From: Dothistroma septosporum
Taxonomy: Eukaryota > Ascomycota > Dothideomycetes > Mycosphaerellales > Mycosphaerellaceae
Length of the DNA: 64,000 nucleotides
Direction: 5' to 3'
Assembly: GCA_002236755.2 (NCBI GenBank)
Contig: NBZP02000033.1
Coordinates: 112,273-176,272, forward strand
Below, piece after piece: positions 36,018 to 45,810 of the stretch. The translations under genes were made by a program, and so were the position numbers. Under the pieces are notes generated by a model. It did no database searches. It saw only the letters and a program-made list of their open reading frames with translations, and was not told the origin of the DNA. Position 1 is the stretch's first letter, and each line of letters begins with the position of its first letter.

Positions 36018-36517
36018 TGGTGCAAGTGAGGTTCGCGAGTGTGCGGGTGACTGTTGTTGTTGTTTGTGTTCAGGTGTGTTGGAAGACGAAATTTGCAGAC
36101 GTGTGAGCGACTGCAGAGTTTCTCCTTCACATGTCTTCGGGCGGCGCCATGATCCCTGTCGCTGCGGGTCTTTCCAGAACGGCTGCGTCCAGATCCCTCT
36201 TACCTGTACTGCCCATACAGACTGGCTCGCTCGCTCGCTCTTCGGCATCGACCCAATTGCTCATATTTCGCCCGCGCGACATATTAAAACATCCTCAACC
36301 GGCTACGGGTACAAAGTCAAGCGTACAGAGGCTACAGCTTAAAGCGGTTGAGAAAGTGTCACGCGTGATACTCGAAAAGTGTAGAAGAGCGGCTCGATAT
36401 CCGCAGTCTGGTAGAGCGTGCCGTTGCAAGTATCTTGTCTCGTCAATCGTCATGCATCCATGCTTTTGTCTAATGCTCGCTTGAACGCTGGAAAGCAGGC
36501 TGTCAGATTTTCGAGTC
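36018..36517. other. Spacer upstream of the DTG gene
   Basis: Probable promoter of the minus-strand retropepsin-like gene and 3' region of SDO1. Nothing else seen. Confidence 0.4.
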
Positions 36518-37522
36518 CTAATCCTCGTGCGTGACCGTCGTATCCAGCACCTCAGCTCGCACCTTGCCCTTGGTATGCGTGCTGATGAATTCGCTCAGAG
36601 TCTTGAAGCTTCCTGGTTCCACGAATCCAAGACACTCCCACTCCTCGCCTACCACATCCTGATTCTCCACCTGCTCAATAAAGCTCAAGATATTATCCTT
36701 GACTGTCCCTGTGGTGGCCTCCTCTCCTTCAGCCTTCGGTGCTGACTTGACGCTCTGTTTCAGTATACTTGTCGGACTGGTAATCCTCAACCTCATCCTC
36801 GCTCGCGCCACAGGTATCGGTTGATGTGCGATAAGTGCCTTGATTGCATCGAGTGCTTGCGACTTAGCGTTCTTGTTCGTTGTCACGCCTGTCCACTTCG
36901 GCTTGACTGCGAGCTTCTCGAGATTTCCTTCTAACCCTGTGTTGCCCTCGCCATTCGCTCTGGCGGGCGTACTGCTCCCCGACTCATTCGTTCGCGCCGA
37001 ACTCTGCTCTCTGCTCTTACTTCGATCGCTTCCTTCAGCGATCTCTTTACTTCCCTTTCCAGCACCTCGTCCTGCATGCCCGCCCTGACTGCTCAGCTGA
37101 TCTAGGGCTTTCTCGATCATACCGGCCGTGTAGACTCTCTTGCTCTTAGGATCCACAAGTCTGCCTGCTACAATCTCGATGACCTCCTTATGCACTCGCT
37201 CCAACTCCTGACTCCGCTCCTTCTCTCCGACCTGAATTTCGCCCTTCTTCAGAATTTCCAGCACAATCTCGTCGCGCGTCATACCCGGGAAGGATTTCTT
37301 AAGATCTTCATTCGGTGCGACCTGTCCTTTTGAAACGTTGAGGAATACATTGGGTATTTGCAAAACATTGTCCAAATCTTTCTCGTTGCCAGCGCGGAAG
37401 GAGGTGACGGTGTTCTTGTAGCACGCGATCTCGTAGCGCTTTTTGCCCTTCTTCATGCGGACCAAGGACACATTCGTGAGTTTGATTTGGTTCGAGGGTT
37501 GATTAATTTGTGCGGACGGCAT
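36518..37522 (-). CDS. SDO1: Ribosome maturation factor SDO1/SBDS
   Basis: Single exon, 334 residues. The N-terminal domain has RYEIACYKNTVTSFRAG and the block leading to LNVSKGQVA. Domain II carries DPKSKRVYTAGMIEKALDQL, and the end of domain II and domain III include SQALDAIKALIAHQPIPVAR and a ferredoxin-like fold. SBDS/Sdo1 works with the GTPase Efl1 to release eIF6/Tif6 from the 60S subunit in the cytoplasm. Yeast and human proteins have about 250 residues. The extra length is a Gly/Ser/Lys-rich insertion at about residues 144-205, in the middle of domain II. Confidence 0.93.
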   Translation of the reverse strand: MPSAQINQPSNQIKLTNVSLVRMKKGKKRYEIACYKNTVTSFRAGNEKDLDNVLQIPNVFLNVSKGQVAPNEDLKKSFPGMTRDEIVLEILKKGEIQVGEKERSQELERVHKEVIEIVAGRLVDPKSKRVYTAGMIEKALDQLSSQGGHAGRGAGKGSKEIAEGSDRSKSREQSSARTNESGSSTPARANGEGNTGLEGNLEKLAVKPKWTGVTTNKNAKSQALDAIKALIAHQPIPVARARMRLRITSPTSILKQSVKSAPKAEGEEATTGTVKDNILSFIEQVENQDVVGEEWECLGFVEPGSFKTLSEFISTHTKGKVRAEVLDTTVTHED

Positions 37523-37970
37523 CTCAGCGGTGTTTCAAATGCTGTATGCGTTGTAGTTCCCGAAATGTATCGAAGGCGGAAATTATATATCGTCTGCTTC
37601 AAAATTCAAGACTCATCTTTCGTCACCGAAGTGCTGGCTCGAGCATGTGACTCGAACCTCCAGACGCCCCACCCCCACGTTTGTCCAGCGCTTTGAGCAG
37701 CAAGGGGCCAGAGCTCTAGACCTGCAGCCGCCATGCGATCATCGGTTGCGCAGCAACTGCCATCCAAGCTCCCAAGTCACTCATCCTGCTGCCTCCAACC
37801 TCTTCTCATCTACATCACCACTCACGCCCCTCTCCATCCAGCAATTGCGGTACCTCTCGTCGTAACGATCCTCCTGTCCTGCAGCACATCGTCGTAGCTG
37901 CACTTGAACCATCCCAGCCACCTCCAGAAACCTATCTCGTGACCAGCTCAACGGCAAACAGACCACCACC
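37523..37970. promoter_or_regulatory. Divergent promoter region of SDO1 and carboxypeptidase Y
   Basis: 448 bp between start codons. A TATA-like AATTATATATCG lies at about 37578-37590, some 60 bp upstream of the SDO1 ATG. The carboxypeptidase side has a long CT/CA-rich leader. Confidence 0.4.
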
Positions 37971-39623
37971 ATGAAGGTCGCCGCATCGGCACTCCTGATC
38001 GGAGCTGCTGTGGCCGCTGTGTCACAACAGCAGCAGCCACTGCAAGCTCCAGAGATTGTTCAAGAGGCATTCAAGGTCGTCGGCGATAAGGCGTCGTCCT
38101 TCGCCAAGCCACTGAAGCACCTTCAGAGCGAGCTCAAGCACCTCACCGAAGATGCGAGGCAGATCTGGGATGAGGTGGCGATGATGTTCCCTGAAGAGAT
38201 GAGCAAGGCGTCCTTCTTCAGCTCGCCAAAGAAGCACACCAAAAAGGCCCACAGCGAGTGGGACTTCCACACCTCGGGCAAGGAGCTGCAAGAGAAGTTC
38301 ACCGTCAACGCCCAGGGCGACAAGGAGCGGGAGATCGACGGTCACCTCGAGGCCTTCAACCTCCGAACCAAGAAGGTCGACCCAAAGAGCCTTGGTGTGG
38401 ACAAGGTCAAGCAGTACTCGGGTTACCTCGACAACGAAGAGGATGACAAGCATCTCTTCTACTGGTTCTTCGAATCGCGGAATGACCCCAAGAACGATCC
38501 AGTGCTGCTCTGGTTAAATGGCGGCCCAGGCTGTTCGTCTTTGACCGGCCTCTTCATGGAACTGGGCCCATCGTTCATCAACAAGGACCGCAAGGTTGAG
38601 TTCAACCCAAGCAGCTGGAACGCCAACGCTTCCGTCATCTTCCTGGACCAGCCAGTCAACGTTGGCTACTCCTACTCCGGTAGCGCTGTCTCAAACACTG
38701 TTGCAGCCGGCAAGGACGTCTACGCCCTCTTGACCCTCTTCTTCAAGCAATTCCCAGAATACTCTCACCAGGACTTCCACATCTCCGGCGAGTCGTACGC
38801 TGGCCACTACATCCCGGTGTTTGCATCCGAGATTCTGGCCCACAAGAAGCGCAACATCAACCTGCAGTCTGTGCTGATTGGCAACGGTCTGACCGACGGT
38901 CTCACTCAGTACGAGTACTACCGCCCTATGGCTTGCGGTGACGGTGGCTGGCCAGCTGTTCTCGACGAGTCAGAGTGCCAGAGCATGGACAACGCCCTCC
39001 CAAGATGCCAGAGCTTGATTGAAAACTGCTACAACAGCGAGTCCGTCTGGTCATGTGTTCCAGCCAGCATCTACTGCAACAATGGTCTCATTGGGCCATA
39101 CCAACGCACTGGCCAAAACCCATACGACGTCCGCGAGAAATGCAAGGGCGGCAACCTTTGCTACGATGAGCTCAACTGGATCCAGGAGTATCTCAACCAA
39201 GCCGACGTCATGAAAGCTCTCGGTGCCGAGGTTGACAGCTACGACTCGTGCAACATGGACATCAACCGCAACTTCCTGTTCAATGGCGACTGGATGCAGC
39301 CATTCCACCGCCTCGTGCCAGACATCCTTAAGGAGATTCCAGTCCTTATCTACGCTGGTGATGCTGACTTCATCTGCAACTGGCTCGGCAACCTGGCCTG
39401 GACCAACGCGCTTGAGTGGCCAGGTCAGAAGAGCTACGCCAAGGCTCCGCTCGAGGATCTTAAGCTACTTGATGATGGCTCCAAGATTGGGGCTGTCAAG
39501 TCGTCTGGCAACTTCACTTTCATGCGTCTGCACGCTGGAGGTCACATGGTACCGCACGACCAGCCACTGGCTTCGCTTGACATGCTTAACCGCTGGTTGG
39601 CGGGCGAGTGGGTCGAGAACTAG
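37971..39623 (+). CDS. cpyA: Vacuolar carboxypeptidase Y
   Basis: Single exon, 550 residues. A signal peptide (about 1-17) precedes a propeptide of about 110 residues rich in Lys and Glu, then the mature serine carboxypeptidase. The oxyanion region is LNGGPGCSS. Catalytic residues by motif are Ser275 in GESYAGHY, Asp466 in GDADFICNW and His525 in GGHMVPHD. Several Cys pairs and NxT/S sites are visible. It removes C-terminal residues from peptides in the vacuole and is made as a zymogen. Codon use is strongly biased to C-ending codons, which suggests high expression. Confidence 0.95.
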   Translation: MKVAASALLIGAAVAAVSQQQQPLQAPEIVQEAFKVVGDKASSFAKPLKHLQSELKHLTEDARQIWDEVAMMFPEEMSKASFFSSPKKHTKKAHSEWDFHTSGKELQEKFTVNAQGDKEREIDGHLEAFNLRTKKVDPKSLGVDKVKQYSGYLDNEEDDKHLFYWFFESRNDPKNDPVLLWLNGGPGCSSLTGLFMELGPSFINKDRKVEFNPSSWNANASVIFLDQPVNVGYSYSGSAVSNTVAAGKDVYALLTLFFKQFPEYSHQDFHISGESYAGHYIPVFASEILAHKKRNINLQSVLIGNGLTDGLTQYEYYRPMACGDGGWPAVLDESECQSMDNALPRCQSLIENCYNSESVWSCVPASIYCNNGLIGPYQRTGQNPYDVREKCKGGNLCYDELNWIQEYLNQADVMKALGAEVDSYDSCNMDINRNFLFNGDWMQPFHRLVPDILKEIPVLIYAGDADFICNWLGNLAWTNALEWPGQKSYAKAPLEDLKLLDDGSKIGAVKSSGNFTFMRLHAGGHMVPHDQPLASLDMLNRWLAGEWVEN

Positions 39624-40436
39624 ACGGCAGTACCTGAGACGAGCATGTATGGATACCTATGCGCAGTATACTACGATGGGAGGAACGAGCGCGTCTTGTA
39701 GAGAGCCGCTGCCATGGCATCAGAATGAACATTGATATGTATGTTTGTATGAACCATTGCAAATGAAGCCCGCCGCCAAGGATTCCGCTGGCTGTGCTTT
39801 GCACACCAATACTGCTGCTTGATTCGCATCACTACGAGCCCTCCAGATCTTCGCGCAGTGTGTGTGACACTTGCGGCGTACGCCGTCCGAAAGATCGCGC
39901 CATGCAGCGCCAACGCAGCTTACTAGAGTGATGTCACTCTCTACCAATTGCACACTCAAGGTTCAGCCGCCGGTGCGCGAGATGTGGAGCATTAAGCTTA
40001 ATATTACTTGATGAGATCTTCCCAGGTACGAGATCCTTTTCGACACCATTCTGCCAACGTTGTGAACTGCACCAAATAATGAATCAAGGGTGACGGTATG
40101 TGAGTAGACTACAAGAACTGCACCCAGATGTCCCAGTCTCGCCAGTCTTGGACGGATTCTCGCATTTGCGTGTCTCCGCTCATGTCGATCATCGTGAACG
40201 TTGGACACTCGGAAGCACTTTCAAACTCAAGTTCACGCCATTGGTGGTGGTGCGACCTTGCGCATTCCTAATCGAGTCTGGGAAGAGTAGATCTACGACG
40301 TATGTAGGTCACCACTACTTTTTCATATGTAGTCCTGATGTTGCGTGTCCGCTCCCCGGTCCTTGTCCCTTCTCTGCCATCATTCACGAAGTCAGGCATA
40401 GGAATCGCCAGGCGACACCGGTTACCCACCGTCAAC
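39624..40436. other. Spacer between carboxypeptidase Y and MFS gene
   Basis: 3' region of cpyA and promoter of the following gene. No supported coding sequence. Confidence 0.45.
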
Positions 40437-41846
40437 ATGGCCAACTCCAAAGAACTTCTTGAAGACGACTCCCATACGCCCAAATCCGAATCTCTCGCGA
40501 GCGAACGTCCATCACAAGAAAACGCACCCCCACGTGGCGAAAGCGATGTCGAGAAGAGCACGAAAGAGGCGGCAGATCCTACCATCTCCACCGACGACGA
40601 AGGCAATACATACCCCGAGGGCGGCCTTCGCGCCTGGTCCGTCGTGGCAGGCGGCTTCAGCGGCATGACCGCCTGCTTCGGCTACATGAACACCGTCGGC
40701 ACCTACCAAGCCTACCTCGCCACTCACCAACTCTCACATTACTCCGAGTCGACGATTGGATGGATCTTCTCGATATACATCTTCCTCGCCTTTGGAGCGG
40801 GCGTGCAGATCGGACCGCTTTTTGACCAGTATGGACCATTTTGGCTTATTGTTACTGGGGCATGTTGCACGCTATTGAGTATCTTTCTACTTGGGATCTG
40901 TACGGCGTATTGGCACTTTATACTAGTTTTCGGAGTGCTGGGCGGGTTGGGGAATGCGTTCATTTTCACGCCGAGTGTAAGTGCTGTCGGACATTTCTTT
41001 CTCAAGAAGAGAGGCAATGCTACGGGAATTGCGACTTGTGGTGGTGCTCTCGGAGGAGTCATTTTCCCGCTCATGTTGCAGAATCTGTTTCCCAAGGTTG
41101 GCTGGGCTTGGGCCACCAGGATCCAGGGGTTCATCTATATCTTCCTACTCTTGGTGGCCATATGTCTCATCCGGTCAAGGCTGCCGCCCAAACCGAATAG
41201 CAGTGCAATCCCGGATCCGCAAGTTTTCAGGGATCCTGCGTTTGCGTTAGTCACGTTTGGATCTTTCTTTCTGGAGCTGGGGCTTTTCATCCCGATTACG
41301 TATATCACGTCGTATGCTATGGACACGAATGGAGCCATTGATTCGACGTTTGCGTACCAACTGCTGGCTATCTTTAATGCTGGGTCGTTTTTTGGACGCT
41401 GGGCGCCGGGATATATCGCGGATAAGATGGGACGCTTCAACACGCAGATATGTGCGGTGTTCCTTTGCGCGGCTTCGTCACTCGGTCTTTGGCTCCCTGC
41501 GACAGTCCTAGTAAACAATGCTTCGCATTCGACGATCCTGGGCCTCACGACGACCTTTGCGGCACTCATGGGATTTGCGTCAGGAAGCAACATCTCCCTC
41601 ACTCCAGTGTGTATTGGAATGCTCTGTCCGACGCAGGAGATCGGGCGATATATCGCCACGACGTACACGATTGTGTCAATCGGATGTCTGATCGGGCTAC
41701 CGATTGCCGGAGCTTTGATCTCGGCGACCGGAGGGTCGTATTGGGGGGTTGCGGTGTTCACCGGATTGAGTTATGTTTGTGGATTGGGATGCTTCACGTC
41801 TGTGAGGCTGATAAAAGCTGGACCGAAAATTACGGTGCTTTACTGA
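40437..41846 (+). CDS. MFS transporter, monocarboxylate-like
   Basis: Single exon, about 469 residues from the ATG at 40437. The first 60 residues are polar and cytoplasmic. PEGGLRAWSVVAGGF opens helix 1, a hallmark of the fungal monocarboxylate-porter-like MFS group. About 12 membrane segments follow, with GVLGGLGNAFIFTPSVSAVG and FFLKKRGNATGIATCGGALGG in the N-half, and FGRWAPGYIADKMGRFN between the halves. The C-terminus is short. Substrate cannot be assigned; relatives include many uncharacterised transporters of small carboxylates and secondary metabolites. The frame is open upstream to 40338, but family alignment favours this start. Confidence 0.88.
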   Translation: MANSKELLEDDSHTPKSESLASERPSQENAPPRGESDVEKSTKEAADPTISTDDEGNTYPEGGLRAWSVVAGGFSGMTACFGYMNTVGTYQAYLATHQLSHYSESTIGWIFSIYIFLAFGAGVQIGPLFDQYGPFWLIVTGACCTLLSIFLLGICTAYWHFILVFGVLGGLGNAFIFTPSVSAVGHFFLKKRGNATGIATCGGALGGVIFPLMLQNLFPKVGWAWATRIQGFIYIFLLLVAICLIRSRLPPKPNSSAIPDPQVFRDPAFALVTFGSFFLELGLFIPITYITSYAMDTNGAIDSTFAYQLLAIFNAGSFFGRWAPGYIADKMGRFNTQICAVFLCAASSLGLWLPATVLVNNASHSTILGLTTTFAALMGFASGSNISLTPVCIGMLCPTQEIGRYIATTYTIVSIGCLIGLPIAGALISATGGSYWGVAVFTGLSYVCGLGCFTSVRLIKAGPKITVLY

Positions 41847-42284
41847 ACTCGGAGGGCACTCGAAACCTTTCGTCGGAACACCGTGTCGCCTGGTAGAATA
41901 TGGTGCTGGCGAGCCGCTTGCTGCACTGAACCCCAGTACTATGGCCTCCGTTCATATTGGGTCTATCGTAGCGTCAGCTACTGGTTCGACAGCGGTCGCC
42001 GCAAGTGATACTGGTCGGAGGTCATGGAACCCGAGAGCGTGAGTTCTGGCGAGATGCACGTGGAAATTACCAGCCAGAACGAGTTTCGCACCAATGAGAG
42101 CTCTGTTTGAATCGCCGCAATCTTATTGACATCGGCGACAACACTGCCGTGGTGTCATCCTCGAATACCAGCTACAGTATACATCAGATCACCAGACAAC
42201 TACCGCAACAAGGGAACGGCAGACTGTCGCCGTGATAGCACTCTCAAGACCACCTTCTGTGTGACAACCACATCATATAGCACC
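41847..42284. other. Spacer, nothing supported
   Basis: 3' region of the MFS gene; no coding signal before the retropepsin-like relic. Confidence 0.45.
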
Positions 42285-43106
42285 ATGTCCGATGATCACT
42301 CCCTACCACACCGTCAAGGCAGTACGACCCCTGGACTCGGAGGTGGTTCCACTGTCGAGCTGTAGTGACCAACTGCGAGGACTGCTACACGATCACTGAA
42401 GTGCTGCTAGACACCGGGGTGGCTGCGAACTTCCTCAGCAGAGAGCTTGTGCGAAGTTTGCGATTACGTGGTGTGTTCAGGCATAGACCACAGAGGAATC
42501 AGAGGACCATCTGCTCATTGGTACACCTGCCCTTACAGAGTTCTGCGTGCGGACCATTTTCTCCACTGGCAGTAAACGTGACGCAGTGGTGACACTCAGT
42601 CCGAATGATCCGTGTATTCTGGGCTGCCACGAGCGGTACACCGTTGCTCTGGAGATGGAGTACGGCACATCGCGGATCATCGAGCTCGATTCTCTTAACG
42701 AAATTCACGAGGCACATCGACTGGGGCCCAGGTATGTTGATGCGAACATCGCACAGAAGAACTTCGTCATTGTACGGCAGCGAGTAGAGATTGCTTGTCT
42801 CTAGATCCAGCTCGAAGAAGCCGAGCGACAGAAAGCACAAATCGAGACTCGGTCAAATGAAGCCCAACGACAGTTGGGTTACTCGACAAGCAGAACCGCC
42901 ATATGCAGAGCTTGATCATCAATCTGCAGGCCCAGGGCGTAGATTTCAGCAAGGCGGTACGGAAGACACTACAATTCTCGTTTGAGCAACGTGCAACTCT
43001 GCCGCCATCTGCGCAGCATCGCCCGAAGACTCGGCGAGAGGATGAGACGGCCAATGAGAGCGAGTGTCGGATCAGCAAACGATACCACTTCAAGGAGGCC
43101 ACATAG
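42285..43106 (+). pseudogene. Retropepsin-like relic with several frame breaks
   Basis: An ATG at 42285 opens a frame that stops at 42363. In another frame FHCRAVVTNCEDC leads to VLLDTGVAANFLSRELVRSL, a clear copy of the active-site block. After about 42.48 kb the reading moves to a third frame with DHLLIGTPALTEF, the ILGTP block, so the central part of the domain is missing or badly shortened. That frame reaches TAG at 42802-42804, and beyond the stop continues with a coiled-coil-like IQLEEAERQKAQIETRSNEA. A last shift brings a further helical segment that ends at 43106. Despite at least four lesions, the domain order of the family is still visible. Confidence 0.6.
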
Positions 43107-43550
43107 TGGAGTCAAGGCCAAAGTGACTACCATAGAGACGTCGACAGCTTCATTCTGTTGACCGAGAGTGCACGGAGGACATTGAGACCACCGGGCTCTT
43201 GACCTCCGTCATAGCGGGCGTTTCACTCGTTCGCAAAGACAGGATCAGTAACAACATGGGTCGGAGCAAGTAATCACATCAAATCCCACCAAGACGAGTC
43301 GATGACATGACTTGACGGAGAGATGAAGAAGTTAGATGGTGAATTGCGGCGTTCTGTTGTACAAAAGTGCTATACTCCTACACGTTTCCAAAAAAGCCCG
43401 CTCAGTGCTGCATAGCGTACTGACATCTATCCCTACTAGTAATGCTGAAGTAGTACTGCGAGACTTCCCGACTAATGATACAGCTTTGCCCTTTTCTGCT
43501 GGCCCCTCATCCCAACGAAGCGGATGCCGGGAGTGGTGTGTGAAGTGGAC
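43107..43550. other. Spacer, nothing supported
   Basis: No coding signal and no clear repeat. Confidence 0.45.
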
Positions 43551-44315
43551 CTACTGGTAGTACCCACGCGATGGTCGGCGACGCGCGCCACCTAGCGAGC
43601 CAGAAGTCCCACCACCATAAGAATTGCTCACGGCAGATGGAGGGTATCGACGAGAAGATTGTCGAGGCGCTGGACCGTCCAGGCCGGGGTCGTAGCCATA
43701 GGCGAAGCCGGGACCCCGTGAGAAGTCTGGACCGTCAGATGGTCGTCGACGTAAGGCGCCCGAGCTGGAGTAGATCCCACTGACATTGTATCCACCGCTC
43801 ATACTGCTGATGTCGACGCCGTACGAGCCGTTGGACTGGCGGCGTGAAGAACTCGAGGACACTGGGTCCCTCCGTGGCGGCTCTTGTCGCTTGGAGTAAC
43901 CTCGTGATGGGGGCGGTCGACGCTCATAGGGATCGCGGGTGTAGAAAGAGGAAAGACCGACCCTTGCCTGGACATCGTCATACCGTGAGTCCAGGCTGAA
44001 CTCGTGGCGCGAGTAGGTGGGAGCCTCGTATTGTCCAAGTGACTCGCGGCTGGCACCACGGCTGTAAGAAGGTCTGCGATGAGGCATCTCAAACGGCTGC
44101 TCGAAGCGCGATACCCCGACCGGACTTACCGAGCGATTATCACTACGACTCTCACGGCGTAACGGTGATCGTCCGCGAGACTCGTGGCCATAGTCCTGGC
44201 TGTAGCCTGGTGGAGGCTGGGACCCGTATGCTGAAGAGCGATAGCCTTGTTGAGCGCGTGGGGAAGGACTTGAGCCGCAGTAGCTAGGGCCACGTTGGCT
44301 GCCATAGTACGACAT
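43551..44315 (-). CDS. Disordered Arg/Ser/Tyr/Gly-rich protein
   Basis: Single exon, 254 residues starting MSYYGSQRGPSY. The whole protein is low-complexity, with about equal shares of Arg, Ser, Tyr, Gly and Pro, and many RRPS, SSRR and YG motifs. No folded domain is visible. Such composition is found in RNA-binding, condensate-forming and SR-like proteins, but nothing here proves that role. The long frame with an ATG, coding-like composition and a clean stop makes it likely to be real. Confidence 0.62.
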   Translation of the reverse strand: MSYYGSQRGPSYCGSSPSPRAQQGYRSSAYGSQPPPGYSQDYGHESRGRSPLRRESRSDNRSVSPVGVSRFEQPFEMPHRRPSYSRGASRESLGQYEAPTYSRHEFSLDSRYDDVQARVGLSSFYTRDPYERRPPPSRGYSKRQEPPRRDPVSSSSSRRQSNGSYGVDISSMSGGYNVSGIYSSSGALRRRPSDGPDFSRGPGFAYGYDPGLDGPAPRQSSRRYPPSAVSNSYGGGTSGSLGGARRRPSRGYYQ

Positions 44316-45810
44316 AATATGTGTTGAGGAAATTCTTTTGGTGTCTTGTTTCGATCGAGTTGTGATGTTTGTTTATACCCAACGTCGCTGTCTTGCTGTT
44401 CGTTCGAGGCACGCTGATAAAAACTGATTCTCAAATGTGGCTGATGCAAGAATTCTTATTCATTCCGATTTGCTTCTCCAAAATGATGCAGGCCATGATC
44501 CATTATATACTCGCAAATGTGTTGTGTATAACAATGTATTGTGTATAACAGTATGTTGTGTATAACAATGTGTTGTGTGTTTAGATAATGCGTCTGTTGA
44601 TTATCCACTTCAAAGATCATCTCCATATGAAAGGATCGTCCAGAGCAAAGCCATTGCGTGAACAAAGAGTACTGATGCTCAAAGGCACTCAGGTAAAAAA
44701 CAAAGATTGCCGGAGTCGGCATGCGACTGTATCGTAGACTCAGTGAAGGCTGCATGGCTGTTGTAAGGTCGGTGGTCCTGACGAGAAGTAGAGTCTGATG
44801 GTGTGGGCTGAGGGTCGAAAAGGTCTTTGGCTACATAAGAGCAGCTAGTGGCACGTATCTGTCGAGAATGGCATGGCATGTGGATGGCTCGCTTTATGCC
44901 AGGGACGAAACCTCCATTGCAGTTGCAGTCGGAGGGTAGCGAAGGAGAGTCCCCAAACCCCGAGCTTGAAATGTCTCAGACAGTGGTCATCAAAAATGCC
45001 GCTGCTCGATCCGTCCACGTCCTGTCTTGTCTCAGGATGTTCTTCACAGCCGCCGTATGGACCTTGGCGAAATCCGGTCTCCCGTGGAACCAGCCCGGCA
45101 TACCATCGTGCCTTGCTCCGCTGTCAGCACAGGTACGCCTTGTCTCTGATCACAGGGGACATCGCCTCCATTTCATGCTATTGTGAAGCTTTAGAGTCGC
45201 ATCTGGGTCGAAGCTCCGAGCTGCTTTGGTCATTGGAGGGTCAGTGGTCCATTCCATTTCACTTCAACGAACTTCTTCCACCGTTCGATGCCCATCCTCC
45301 TCAACGCATAGCCTTCGTTATATGTCTGAGACGTGTGTGCCTCGGCCAAGTAATGCACCATAGGTGCTACGACATCGGTACGATCTTTGCAGCCTGTGCA
45401 GGGCAAGGGAACTGTCTTACCCGAGGGAGTCGGTATGCACTGGGAGACAGCTTTGGATGCGGCTTGGTGAGTCTTCATAATGAAGAGATGCGCCACACTT
45501 AGCACTGCTGTCTCCAGCATGTCTCCAGAAGTGGGATCTCACGGACGCTCACGGTTCTAAGCTGTCTCCTTCGACGTACCATGTTCTTGCACGGCATGCC
45601 TGACTTGCTACGTGGCCGTCGCACTCTCCAGAGTGCTACCGTGCCGACGACATCAATGCCAACGACTTTAGGGGTAGGATGCTCAATCTGCTGTCGCACG
45701 GACCGAAACTGATGATAGGTTCAATGCTTAGACATCTCAGACCCTAGATGCCTCCGGGTAAGATAGTTTCAAGTGATCCGGATCGAAAATTGAGGCCAGG
45801 TTTAAACGTC
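44316..45810. other. Spacer with short tandem repeat
   Basis: Apart from the 17-bp repeat near 44.55 kb there is no supported gene. A minus-strand frame at 45230-45520 (ATG, 96 residues) is protein-like in part but has no recognisable domain or partner exon. Confidence 0.4.
44516..44581. repeat. 17-bp tandem repeat, about four copies
   Basis: Units of the form AATGTGTTGTGTATAAC follow each other three times with one to three changes, then a partial fourth copy. It lies upstream of the start of the Arg/Ser/Tyr-rich gene and might affect its promoter. Confidence 0.85.

Noticed and set aside
44516..44581. Regularly spaced repeats considered as CRISPR or telomere repeat
   Set aside because: Units are directly adjacent without spacers, and the sequence is not a TTAGGG-type telomere; a plain minisatellite.
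45230..45520. Minus-strand frame of 96 codons with ATG and partly protein-like sequence
   Set aside because: No recognisable domain and no exon to pair with; could be a last exon but cannot be supported.
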